Of a stretch of DNA of 64,000 nucleotides, positions 47,911 to 59,456 are shown piece by piece. The stretch lies in the NCBI GenBank assembly GCA_963920665.1, contig OY987265.1:35779001-35843000 (forward strand), written 5' to 3'. The translations under genes were made by a program, and so were the position numbers. Each line of letters begins with the position of its first letter. Position 1 is the first letter of the stretch. The notes beneath the pieces were generated by a model. The model saw nothing but the letters and a program-made list of their open reading frames with translations, made no database searches and had not been told where the DNA came from. Source of the stretch: Straminergon stramineum. Taxonomy: Eukaryota > Streptophyta > Bryopsida > Hypnales > Calliergonaceae.

Positions 47911-49869
47911 TTTCTTTCTTTTCTAAAGTAGAAAAGTGAAAGGGTATAAATAGAAAAGTTCATTATTAAGAAAGTTTCTAAAATCCATTTACTAAAGAGA
48001 GTTTTTTTTTTTTTAATGAAGTGCTTGTTTTTTCCAAAGGCTTGTTTCAATTGCGTATATGACATTCACATGAGTAGAGAATATATAGGTAAGTGAAATT
48101 AATAAATCCGTTGTGGACCGAATTTTTTGAAAAAATGCCAAAAATGTATATATATGTATGACAAAGTACAATTGAAACAACAACTAAAATTTTCCTTGAC
48201 TCCTAGAAGCAATCTATATGAATGAACCTACCAATGACCTCACAACATTATTTAGTAATTAATCTTTGGAAAGAAAAACATCATAAATTTTCATTAAACT
48301 AATTTTCAATGGACTACTTTTCATTTTTACAACATTTTTTGGGGCACATTGAAGAATCTATTTTTGTGCTCAATGTTTGCCTTGTGAAATTATTGTAATA
48401 TAACATGTTCAAAGATGACACATTTAAAGTGTTAGAAGTAAAAACTCTAATTTAAAACTACTCTCTCATATACTATGAGTGGTGGCCATACACTATTGCT
48501 CACAATGCATGGCCAGGGCAGTGATTGCCATACTCTATGAACAACAATATATGGCCACTCAATCTAAAGCCATACACTGCTACTCATAGTGTATGGCTAC
48601 ATAGCAAGGCTTCTTTTTTTCGTAAAACCTAGCCAAATTGCACCCAAAAATAACTCTTGGCAAAGTGCAAGTGTTTAAAAAATGGTCCATAAATTAGGGC
48701 ATCGCCATAACACTTTTGCTATGTAGAGTTAGGGTGCTAGAAGTGCCTCTAGATTACCTCGGGGTGGGTGTCGTCTCACCAGCTCATTCATTAAAGACTA
48801 GTGTCAGAGGACTCTTGTTCTTCTTCATTTTTCTAGGAATGGTAGGGTTTTCGCCAAGAGCGATAAAGGTTTCACTGGAGTTGTAGAGGGCTATCACTAG
48901 TAGTCATGTGTACTTTCCATGCCCAAACAAGTTGTCTTCATATGTATGTAATTTTACAATCAATACACAACATAGACGAATCCATTATAGAGTTGTGCTT
49001 GACACCATCAATTTCTCAGTAGTGTCATTTGAAGAAGTAAAGTAGTTACCATGTCATGTCCTTCAAATATATGTTCATATAATGTCGTTTTGCATTAGTA
49101 TTTGACTTCAACCATCTCTCTATCGAAAGCCATGAAAGTCAATAGTAAAAAAACCCTTGAGGATTTGGTTTATTTGTCTACTATATTCTTTAGAATATTT
49201 TCAATTTAATTTATAGTCCATAAAAAAGTAGCATTTTGAAGTTTACAGATGACCAGAGGCACTTGTTTAAGCATAGGTGATATTGCAAGTCTTTTTGAAT
49301 TATTGCTTTACAAAGTTCTTAAATCATCTTCTCTATCCATGGGTTCAACTTTTCAAATGAGAGTGTATATTAGTGAGTCACTATATTTGTTTAAGCTCTA
49401 TAATGTCTTGGCTAGACTATGTCTTTTCCATTTATTTTTTAATTTTTTGGGATGTTTGGGCATTGAAATGGTGGATTTTGTTATGAGGTTTGCCCTTATA
49501 TAATAATAACAACATATGAAAGTTATTTGTGTTGATGTAGCTGCAGCCATGTTCTAACAGTGCAACCTCCTCTTTTGACTTCAACATCATATTCATTAAA
49601 ATCAGAGTTTTCCATTGAAATAAGAGTTTTAAAAGTACTATTTACTATAAATGTGAGAAGAATCCATGGTCCCTAAATACTAAAAAGCAAAACAATCACA
49701 GACAAAACCTTTGAAGAAATACATAATTTCAAAACATCATGCAATAAATGCGAATTGTAACCCAATAAATGAAACATAATAATCAAATAACCATGTATTA
49801 GATATTTTTATTATCCACAGATGTTTGTACAAGCATGGCCTACTATTACATTCCCAGCAACTAAGTTCT
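47911..49869. other. Gene-free region
   Basis: AT-rich. A patch at 48465-48605 repeats GGCCATACACTATTGCTCA, GCCATACTCTATGAACAAC and GCCATACACTGCTACTCATA in direct and inverted forms. No coding exon recognised. Confidence 0.4.
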
Positions 49870-50215
49870 TCATCTCCATCAAACGTGTTGGACACTGCAA
49901 GTAGATTGCTTTAGAAGACAAGGGCATGGTGATTTTAGAATGAAGTGCATGATGAGCTTTGGCAAGATCTAGGCAAGGAAGTTGTAGAAAAACAAATATT
50001 GAGACGCCATTGAGCATTCTCATAAATCGCAATCCTCATGCTCTTATTTGGATTGTTGTTTATGAAAATGCTTACAGCGACGCCTCAATATTTCTAATTC
50101 TACAACATCCTTGCCTAGATCCAGTCAAAGATCAGCATCCACTTCATTCTTCAATTACCATGCCCTCATATTCACCAGTAATCTACTTGCAAGTCTGCTA
50201 CAACCAACGAAGATG
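49870..50215. repeat. Imperfect inverted repeat, arms about 170 bp
   Basis: The left arm read as reverse complement (TATGAGAATGCTCAATGGCG, CTCAATATTTGTTTTTCTAC, CCTTGCCTAGATCTTGCCAA) matches the right arm (TATGAAAATGCTTACAGCGA, CTCAATATTTCTAATTCTAC, CCTTGCCTAGATCCAGTCAA) with about 80 percent identity by eye, centred near 50042. ORFs on opposite strands here read similar peptides because of this symmetry. Foldback-type duplication. Confidence 0.7.
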
Positions 50216-50462
50216 ACGTACTTTGAATACCTGGTTTGTAATAGATCAAGGACTGCATTCAATGGTGCAGATGCCTTCAACATAGTCTCTAACATCATGT
50301 CCTTGGGTATGAGGATTGCAACAATTTACAATGTTGTTTCCTAGGTTTAGGATATACATTTCCTTGAAGGAAGCCATCCTCGTATCCTTCATAGGGTTCT
50401 TTGTAGTATCTATCATTGCTATCATTTATTTACATAAACAAAATTTGTCATATAGACAATTG

Positions 50463-51062
50463 TCATATGTGCGATTTGCTCTTGATTTCCTGAACTGCCT
50501 TCAAAATCTCTAGTCCTCGACTATACTTAGTTTCCACCTTATACTTACGCCAATAGTCCCACCATTGTGCTTCTAACGACTTTCGCTCCCATGCATCCCA
50601 AATTGGAGTCGAGTAGCAATTGCAAGATACTCCATCGTGTAACTGCTTCATTCGCCCCCCTTCAGACAATTCGTGGTGGCGTGGAAGCAAGGGTGCAATA
50701 CTAGGAAGTGCCTCTTGTGTCCCAGATGGAACCTCAAACTTCAACACTACTGAAGCTACTTGACATCCAAGGTCCTCATAAAGCTTCCTTTGAGGGATTT
50801 TGTCGAAGGGCATCGCCAAGGTAGGATGGCCTATAGATTGCAATGGAGATGGGGAGCACGAGAGTGGATGCCATTTCCTTCCACTTGGAGGGCTATCAAC
50901 CACACCATCCTCAACAGGCTTTGCTGAGAAGTCCATCGTGGAATTCACAGTAGCTGCTGATCCAAGAAGTTTCCAATACTGAGGATTAAGTACTACTCGT
51001 AGTTCCAGATGGAGTCCGTAGAAGTTGCGCAAGCAAGTCCACTTTCTAGGACATGGGGCATC
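50463..51062 (-). CDS. Unrecognised ORF, about 195 residues
   Basis: Open from about 51062 (LSNIPHFDAPCPRKWTC) through LHLELRVVLNPQYWKLLG, PSGRKWHPLSCSP, CNCYSTPIWDAWERKSLE and QWWDYWRKYKVETKY to a stop at 50463. It is Trp-rich near the C-terminus and looks like real protein. No domain recognised. It sits just downstream of the FCP1-like relic on the same strand and may be part of the same mobile unit. Confidence 0.45.
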   Translation of the reverse strand, partial: DAPCPRKWTCLRNFYGLHLELRVVLNPQYWKLLGSAATVNSTMDFSAKPVEDGVVDSPPSGRKWHPLSCSPSPLQSIGHPTLAMPFDKIPQRKLYEDLGCQVASVVLKFEVPSGTQEALPSIAPLLPRHHELSEGGRMKQLHDGVSCNCYSTPIWDAWERKSLEAQWWDYWRKYKVETKYSRGLEILKAVQEIKSKSHI

Positions 51063-51315
51063 AAAGTGCGGAATGTTTGATAAGAATTGAAGTTAACAAC
51101 AGGGGTCTATCCAAATGCACCAAAACAAAGACCATATATCACAAGCAATAAAGTCAAACCAGTGTAAATGTAGGAGTACAACTGAATCCGTGAAACAAAG
51201 AAAACAATTTCATTCAAAACTATGTTAACAAATATGTACAATTCAGGTCGTGCCAAGCTGAAATGAAAGTCTAATGAGACCGCGTCAATTTGAATTGAGC
51301 TCTATAGGAGCTGAC

Positions 51316-52490
51316 CTAATTTACACTAGAAGATGCACAAACTATGTCCATTAGCTTGTTGTATTCTTTTCGATTCCTTTCATCACATGGCATTTGCCGC
51401 CTAATTCTTCCTGGACCATTTTCCTTGAATGACTTCAACTCTTGATCATGAGCGACATGTAGACGCTTAAACCAAGGAAGCAGTACTTCAAGTAGAAACG
51501 TATCTTGCGGACCATTTTCCCTATAACTCCAAGAGTTTGGTAGAATGACATTATCAGACTTGTTCATTACATGTTTTATTGGGTTGTCGTCCACAATGAT
51601 AGTATTGTCGGCCACGAAGCTCCCTCTTGAGCCATTGAATAACTTGTCCAGATTTTTCAGGAACAAGTCTTTATTTGTCCCTAGTTCCTTCAAGGAAGAC
51701 AACCTTCCGGCTCTATCTTTGCTCTTAATAGTTTGACAAGAGTCTTGCCCAAGAATAAGGAAGGGTCCCACTACACCTTGAAAAAGATATTTGCAAATCA
51801 TCTCAATGGTGGACTTTTTCATAGAACTCCACATTGATATCATTGCAATTTTTCCTATCTCTGAGAGGAAACTAGAGCAAGTGGGTCTCACCCACACAAC
51901 TTTTGGTCCTACTAAAGGGGGTTCTATGGCTGAGTGCGGTCTCAAGGCATCTCTGAAATGTTTTATGAGACAATCCTTTGCACTTCCAATCTTCGCATAC
52001 ATATAGAATGCCATTTAGGTCTAGGATAACATTGATCTACTTTTCTACCACCCTGGACCTGAATGGTCGATTGACTCCCTCTGAAGTTCTTCCACAACTA
52101 GACGAAGGACTAGATTCTTGCTATCAAACGGGCGAGTGCATAGGTAGTTATGATCATATACTATCTCAGTCCAAATGTACAGAGAATTCAAATAGAAATT
52201 CGCACTCACCAAGAAGTACAAATAGTAGAGTACAACGACAATACACATGAGGACCAATCGAAGTATATACAAATAGAGACTGATGCATACTTGTTTTTCA
52301 GAGGATCCGCAAGGTGCTGTCAAGGTCTCTTGTATCGCCACTTTCCGTTTCTGAATGATAGCCTCATTCTACACTTCAACTTTGGGGGCCGCGCTCCAAG
52401 GGACTTCATCTTCAGTCACGAAGAGAGGAAATGATAGAGGATGTAATTGTACAATGGGTGTACACGGTGCTGCGGAGACAGTTGGCAAAT
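51316..52490 (-). pseudogene. FCP1-like (NIF/SCP) HAD phosphatase relic
   Basis: The largest frame (51316-52014) carries VVWVRPTCSSFLSEIG, AMISMWSSM, FLILGQDSC and TIIVDDNPIKHVMNKSDNVI, the later motifs of the FCP1/SCP CTD-phosphatase fold. The first motif, VILDLNGILY (the DxDGT position, here DLNG, at 52010-52021), is in another frame, so a frameshift lies between about 51900 and 52000. Upstream, SCGRTSEGVNRPFRSRVVEK precedes a TAG at 52037; the exon starts after TTGATAG at 52120. A further exon, 52291 to about 52490 (FVTEDEVPWSAAPKVEV, TAG at 52369, NEAIIQKRKVAIQETL), precedes it. HAD phosphatases of this group dephosphorylate protein Ser/Thr; this copy cannot be functional as it stands. 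Confidence 0.65.
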
Positions 52491-53097
52491 TCACTAGCCC
52501 TACGATTCAAGATTTACGAAATGATACTCTGTGAGAGTGCTACATATTACTGGCTCAGGAATTGAGTTTGAATATATACAATTAAAATTTAAACTCTGAA
52601 ACTCCATAGTTCATTGGTATACATATTTCTGCACTGCCAAAAATCCTGAACCTATACTATATCTACATGTAACACTCTATGATACAAATCCGCTCGAGTT
52701 GAGCTAAAACAAATGACATTGAGTAATTATTGAACTGAACCTGCTAGTGAACCTTTGTCAGGAACTGTGAGCGCCAAATTACCCACCCTTGGTAATTCGC
52801 GAACACAACTAGGTTCTAGGTTTCGGCTAAGTGACTCCTACTTTTGGGTGTCCTAGAGTGGTCCATTGTGCCTTCCAAGAAATGGATCTTTTTACTAAGT
52901 GCCTAAGTGACCCCCAATTGCAAGATTCGCTTAAACTACTTCCAATGTTTCCAGCCGATGTGATGGAAGGCTTGCTAGATGATTTGGATGGGACCCACAC
53001 CAGGGCAGAACTATCCAAGGAACCCTCTATTTCATCTCGTGCCATTTCTAAAAATATAAGACTCGACTTTATCCAACCTTGCTAGCCAAAGTTATGG

Positions 53098-53142
53098 ATG
53101 GATGAAGTTTGACCACTACTCGGTTCTTCAAACTTCATCCAT
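53098..53142. repeat. Short hairpin
   Basis: ATGGATGAAGTTTGA and TCAAACTTCATCCAT are perfect 15-bp inverted arms separated by 15 bases. GAAGTTTGA-like words recur nearby (AACTTCATCCA), so it may be part of a diffuse repeat. Confidence 0.8.
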
Positions 53143-54214
53143 CTAATACACCTAGTTCCCCAATTCAGAAAGATCCAAAATTTTGGGGTATGGTTCAACA
53201 AGGATTGCCCCTACCCAAATCTGGAGTTGGACCCTAATCGGAGATTTCTATTGAATTTTCATCCAAGCCTTATCCAAACTTCATCCATTAATTTCTCCTA
53301 ACCTATAACTCAGAATTGACTTTTCTCATCAGCCCTGGACCCTAATTGAGAGCCTCCTCCTAATGTATCTAATTCTTTGTCATCCTCGGAGTTTAGCTAT
53401 TCTTCATCCACTGTGACCCTAAACTTCATTCAACTATAACTTTCTCAATTTCCACCCGATTTGGGCCTACCTTAGGGTTTTGGAAAGCCACGGCTTTCCT
53501 CTTTATGCTTATGTCTTTGGAAATAACCTGACGTACGGTCCTACGGGTCTGACCTAGGGGCAGGCCTCGGCCCAAGTTACTAAATTCTAGTTAGAGCCTA
53601 AAAAAGGTTTGGAGAGGTTTAACTCATACCTTGGAACTTGAGTCACTATTCATGCCCACCGGAAGCTCTACCTCCTCTGCCATGAACTCCCATGTCATGA
53701 GACAACGAACCATCGTTCTAATCATAAAATAAACTGGTACAAGGATTTAATTGTTAATCTTCCTCTCCTATTGCTTTCCACCTCCTCTCTTTTCTTTCCC
53801 CCCATACTTTGAGGTGGCCCACCTAACCCCCCATTCTTCCTACTAAGCTAATCTTAAGTACGTGTCATCCCCTCTTCTAAGTTGAACTACTTCTTACGTC
53901 CTACCTCCTACATCCTACACTTACGTCTCACACTTTGTCTTGGGGTGTTTACCTACTTCTAATCTAAGGGCCTAAGTAAGTCTTGTGGATTTCCCTTCTT
54001 GTCTTATCCACTTCTATTCTTCACCTTCAAATGGTCCTCCCCCTTGTTGTTTCTCCTCATTCTTCCAGCCTTCCACCATCCTTACTCCCTCCTTCTTTGT
54101 TTATTTTTTACTATTGTGGTGAGGTTTATGGAAAACGGGGAGTTGGATTCCCCACCCCAAGGCTATGTTAGAGTGGTAGGGACCTTGAGTGGTGTCTCTT
54201 CTCTCTTTTCCTGG

Positions 54215-54420
54215 ATTTGATTACAAACCCCTCCCCTTCCTTGAACTTGATTTGGAACCCTTCCCCTCCCTGGCTTGATTACGGACCCACCCCTCCATTG
54301 GACTTGATTACAGACCTCCCCTCCCTTCATTTGATTTTGGAACCCCTCCCCTCCCTGGACTTGATTTTGAACCCACCCCTCCCTTGGACTTAATTATGGA
54401 CCCCCCCTCCCACTACTGAT
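54215..54420. repeat. Tandem repeat, about 29-bp unit
   Basis: About seven units of the form CTTGATTACGGACCCACCCCTCCCTGGA, C-rich on the plus strand. Confidence 0.8.
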
Positions 54421-54767
54421 TGTGCCTGTGTGAGCGCCTTGGTGTCCGGCTTGGCTGCCCTCGCCCGGGTATCGGGTTGGGGGTGCTAAGGGGCTGTTGG
54501 AGGTTGCTCTGGGGTGCTAGGGGTGTTCTTTTCCCTCTCCTATGTCAATTTCTAAAAGGGGGGTTGTTAAAGGGTTGTGATATTACTAGTGGGTGATGGG
54601 CTAGACTTACTTAGGCAAAGGCTTCACTAATTATCTCCAATGCTAACTTTGATTTCTAGTTCCTATTTTTGGGACCTAAACCTTGATTTATTCTCAAGAC
54701 ATTTTGGGAACTAAACCTTGTGGGAAAAGGGACCATGAGGCCTCACAATTCTCTCATGAGGTGGTTT

Positions 54768-55010
54768 TAACGCACTGCTAAAACTTTTTACCCCAAGGGG
54801 GTTCAAAGCTTCACCGTCGTTTCCCTTTTTAACGTACCACTAAGCCTTTTTACCCCACGGCAGTACAAAGCTTTGCCGTCGTTTCCCTTTTTAATGTACC
54901 GCTAAGCCTTTTTACCCTATGGGGGTTTAAAGCTTCACCATCGTTTCCCTTTTTAATGCACCACTGAGACTTTTCTATCCTATAGGGTTCAAAGCTTCAC
55001 CGTATGGGTG
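54768..55010. repeat. 63-bp tandem repeat, 3.8 copies
   Basis: Three full units of exactly 63 bp (starts 54768, 54831, 54894) plus a diverged fourth. Each begins TAAYGYACCRCTAAGCC and contains TTTTTACCCC, AAAGCTTCACCGTCG and TTTCCCTTTTT. Confidence 0.9.
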
Positions 55011-57814
55011 GGATCCATTACCCTCACACCCTTGTGCCTCTCAACTAAGGAATAATACATCATTGTTACAGACAAGGACAAAAGACAAAGAAAAGGACTT
55101 GGACACTCAAGCCTAGCGACACGGGTTAGTAACATTAATAACTTGAATTAAAGGCCCTCCTAAGCAACATTGCTAATCATATGGGGGATTGCTCTAAAGT
55201 TAGTGCATGACAAAACAAAGTGAGTGACCAAAAAGGGTCTCTCAAAGGTAAACACCTACAACCTCTAGCAACCTAGGGAATTAGTAAAAGCTTCCAAGCT
55301 CAAGCTTGGAAGAGTTAGTACTACGCGTAATAAAAAAAAAAGGCAAAGGACCCACAAAAGACCTTGCAAGCTCCAAAAACAACAACAACAACAACAGCCA
55401 AAAGTGCCCCAAAAACACTAGTGCAAGGCTTGTGGCTAAATGCTACAATGTCCAATATAAATTGGACCCAACGGACCCAATTACACAAAAAGGAGGTGGT
55501 GAAAGAGGAGAAGGGGTGCCCTTTTATACTCCTTCCCAAGCACCCACCTCTCCTCGTTCATCTAAGTTAAGCTTATCTTCAGGGACTTTCATCTAAACTC
55601 AAGGTTTTCATCGTATGCTAGCCCGCTAAGCTAACTTTTGGAGATTAACTCCAAATCGCAAACAGATTGCACCATTGGCTTCAGAAGTCCATTTTTAGCG
55701 TGAGGGAATCCCCTCTTTCTTTTCTATCTTCAAAATCGCAACAAAACTCAGCACCAACTTAACGCCCAAATTGGGAAAAATCTCAACTTTGGGGGTTTGA
55801 CTTTTCTAGCAAAAGTAACTAGCCAGGCTCTTAAGTAGGTACGGGGAAGTGAGAAAAGACCTATCTTGCGCTCCATTCGACTTTCATATGCTCCCGCTCC
55901 GCCGGTCAAAATTGCCGTGGACTTAAATTTTGTTAATTGTTCGGGAATTTGGCAGGTGCGGGTACTTCTAACTATCGGAATGTCATGAAACTTGTCAGCG
56001 AAGCTTATTAATATAAATAAAGCTATGCTAATTTTTAGTGGGAATTTACCACTTCTTGGAGAATTTCTAGGAATTTCCCATCATAGGTTTGGGTAGTTGA
56101 CTGTCCGAAAAGATATCTTCTAATTATCAGAAAATTCTGAAACTTTTCATGGAACCTCCCATAGGACCTCACGACACATTTGTATGCTCATATTTGTACT
56201 CTACACATCGACCCAGGGGGGACAAAATCCACCCCCTCGTTTAATAATCGGTGGCCGGGGGAATCTTCCACACCGAGGGGAATCTTAGCGAACCGACTTC
56301 GCCGTTGGTTCCCGGGCATGGTTTTAATTCCAAGTCACCCTCCTTGGACTTGAGATTCTTCCATGGTCCTATCTTAGTATTTTTCACATCTACAAGCCAA
56401 TAATTGGGGTTCCACCATTTCATTGGTGGAATGGGGAAACTAGAACCTATCTCCGAGAATTGACCTATGTGCCTCACCAAGATTCCCTCAACCAATTCTA
56501 GTCTAGAGATGTACTCTCTATAAGGGTTTTTGGCTTGATATACCCATCACTCGCAATTTGACCAATTTGCCACAATTAATTGGGTTCTAACCTATTTACA
56601 ACTCGTGGTTGGGCCATTCTAGCTATAACATTCTAAAACTAGACCAAATACTATATTGGAATGTGACATTTCTATTTTGGTTCTACACTCTTTTTAGGGC
56701 TTTTTGTATATAAAAGTGCAATTAAATTGACAAAATACAAAAAAAAAAAAGAGTGAGCTCCGGGTGACGGATTGGAGGCTCATAGAAATCGTAGCAAGTT
56801 TGAGTACTACATTGGCTGGTTCCATGAGCAGGTTCTGCTTAGTGTCGGCATCCTTCATATCTCTCGCTGTAATTTCGGCGTCCTCATGCACAACAACCTT
56901 TGAATCAGTGGTTTTCGTCTACTTTGACGGGAGAGATGGACCTGCATCAATTTCATTGGTAAGAGGAGGATGAGATTCTTGGGCAGCAATAGGAAGTGGT
57001 GTAGGCAATATTGCAGCCCCTAACGGAACAAAGACTGCGATGTCGTTTGATCTAGTGGCTTGATTTTGAATCAGACATTGCTGCAAAGTAGAGGCAAGCT
57101 ACAGGGATGCTATCAACATGGCTTCATTCTTGTTCAGATATTATTGTCACATTTCTCAATTTTTTTTTGTTCCATAATCATGCTTTCCGTTAAGGAAGCA
57201 AACCTTCAATTCATCTCCTCTTGGAGCCTTCTATTCTCCGCCCTATCTTCCACTTGGTCCAAACACATACTCTCATGTTGACTCATAAGAAAAGCTAACT
57301 TCTCCACAATAGACTTCTTGGAGTCCACCTTCCTCTTCTTTGTCAAGCGCTTATTTGATGAAGGAGTCACTAGAGTAGCACACACACACCCTAAAGCGAG
57401 CAGTCCTGAAGAAGTAGACGACTGTGGTGGATCCTAAAAGGTGGATCAACCTAGTGTCGGCATATCATTGAAACCTCCATCATCATGAAAGTCTTCCTCC
57501 TCATCGTTGTCTTTGTCATCATACACTGGGGCACGTCTCTTCTCTACCCAATTACTCGGGGACCCTATTGTCGACCTAGTCCTCATCCTAGTTGAAGAAG
57601 GTGTGGACTGCGACCCCATCATTGCCAAAAATTGTATGGCATCAACAGGGTAGCTAGTGTCCAAGAAATCATCTTTGTCGAGCTTCAATACTAGAATAGC
57701 AATGTCACTCCACAAGTCAAATTCGATATCTGGGACTACTACTTATACATTTACCAAATTCATCTGCAATGTTTTTCTAACAATGTCTAGTTAACCATTA
57801 TGTGGTTCATGCAT

Positions 57815-57836
57815 TTCAGGTCGATCTGACCTAAAT
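57815..57836. repeat. Palindrome family 2, intronic copy 1
   Basis: TTCAGGTCGATCTGACCTAAA, core AGGTCG/CTGACCT, in an intron of ParB gene 2. Confidence 0.6.
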
Positions 57837-57914
57837 AATCAAGAAGTATAATGCATGACAAAATATTATAGAATTCAAATACAAGAAAAACTGTATGTAA
57901 TATGATCAGATATA

Positions 57915-57942
57915 CAGATCAGGTCGAACTGATCTGAAATGC
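57915..57942. repeat. Palindrome family 2, intronic copy 2
   Basis: CAGATCAGGTCGAACTGATC followed by TGAAATGC: an imperfect palindrome around GGTCGAACTGATC, 80 bp from the previous copy and just downstream of the exon ending at 57952. Confidence 0.6.
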
Positions 57943-59435
57943 ATTCTGTTACTTACCAATGCAGTACATGTCAATTTTCCACCAGTAAAGACAGAGAAAA
58001 CACTAGAACCTAGATTACAAAATTTCTTCACAACCCATAGGTAGAATTCCATTCTTAGCTCCATATTGTACATTCTAAAAGGCAACTCATTGTATCTTCG
58101 TGCTTCCTTGTACATTGGTGTATCTGGAGCTATAAACTCCGGATATATTCTCGCTTGATACACATTATCCGGGCTCTGGAGAAAAATGAGCAGTACTTTC
58201 TTTAGCACCTTAGCGTTGTTCACTGGCAAATCCATAAGACACTTGTTCTTTGTCGGATAATAATTGGCGCAGAGCATGTGAAAGGTCTTCAGAACCTCAT
58301 TCTTCTCTACATATGCAAGAACTTGTGCCTGGTCTTTCTCATCGGTGCAAAATCCTACAAATAAACAACCATGACTTCACTTCTTCTAAAAGACGTTGAT
58401 TTATTTTTCCATGGAGGTCAAGACTTCGTAGAAGAATGGCTTGTCCATAGTGGAATTTTCTTTTTGTAATACTCCTAGGATAGTCCTAAAGTCTATGACC
58501 CCCAACTTCACTTTGCTAGCCATTGTGTTGGTCCACGCCATGCACGGCCACAACAAATGTTTATTCTCCACAATTCGATAGGGTTGGAGATAAGCGACCC
58601 CACTTGGGGCTATAAAACGACTTCGTCTCTTGAGGAAGACTCTAAAAAAATCTACTGCCAATGGTGATATCTGTGCAGCTCTTTTGTTTCTTGTCTTCAC
58701 TTGTGCAAAAAAAGCTAACCTTCACTAGGCCTCTCCAATAACATGTTCATAAATGCACTTGTAATACTACAGGTTTTCTTGAATTCCCTCCAGTTGGCAA
58801 CATGAATTTCATTGTTGGCATTGAAAAGTCCAAGATCGGGATCAATTTGGTAAAGCTCTCTCTTCACCAATTGCTTCTGTTTACACCGCTCAATCTACTC
58901 TTTAGTGTTGTAGCAGCTATCGAGAACCAATGATATCGCTTTGATAATTACTTTCAGATATTGAGAGTGCGCTTTGCTTCTGACTGATTCAAAATGTGCT
59001 TCGTGAACTTCTCCAAGTCATCGTAGCTGAGATTTCCCAATGGCTTGAAATAATCTCGACTTCGAGCACAACTCTTCTATTTCTAGTTCTCTTTCTCATT
59101 GAACTTCATGAGCATGTTTGGATTGAAGAGCTCTCCATGCGTAGAGTTCGTGATGACTTCACTCCACAAATTATATACATGGGCAGGTATAGTAATAATC
59201 TTCACCTTGTTTATAAGTCTCATTTTATCTTCCGCCCCCTTCTTCTTTGATAGCATGTGATTCTTGTTCACTTCTATCATAGCAAAGCACTAATGCATCG
59301 CTTTCTCAAACTCTTGCATATTATTTAGCAACAACATGTCAGTCCTCATATAAATTTCGGTAGTTTTCAAAAAATCAATAATTTTATGATTTGGTAAGTA
59401 CTTGCGCATTCAAAAAATCACTACCACTAGTGCAC

Positions 59436-59456
59436 TTTAGGTCAACCCGATCTAAA
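59436..59456. repeat. Palindrome family 2, intronic copy 3
   Basis: TTTAGGTCAACCCGATCTAAA, with arms TTTAGGTC / GATCTAAA, inside ParB gene 2. Confidence 0.6.

Larger units (their letters stand above)
52491..56740. other. Low-coding region with tandem repeats
   Basis: No supported gene. Two ORFs look slightly protein-like (52831-53085, + : CLSDPQLQDSLKLLPMFPAD; 56241-56495, - : SEIGSSFPIPPMKWWNPNYW) and one is Lys/Asn-rich (55306-55596, +), but none has a domain or partner exon. GC and composition differ from the flanks (C-rich plus strand at 53700-54450), suggesting a separate inserted unit. Confidence 0.4.

Noticed and set aside
49249..50344. Several overlapping ORFs of 65-85 residues on both strands
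   Set aside because: Similar peptides on opposite strands come from the inverted repeat; there is no domain or splice structure.
52491..56740. LTR retrotransposon
   Set aside because: I found no matched long terminal repeats, primer-binding site or reverse-transcriptase or integrase motifs.
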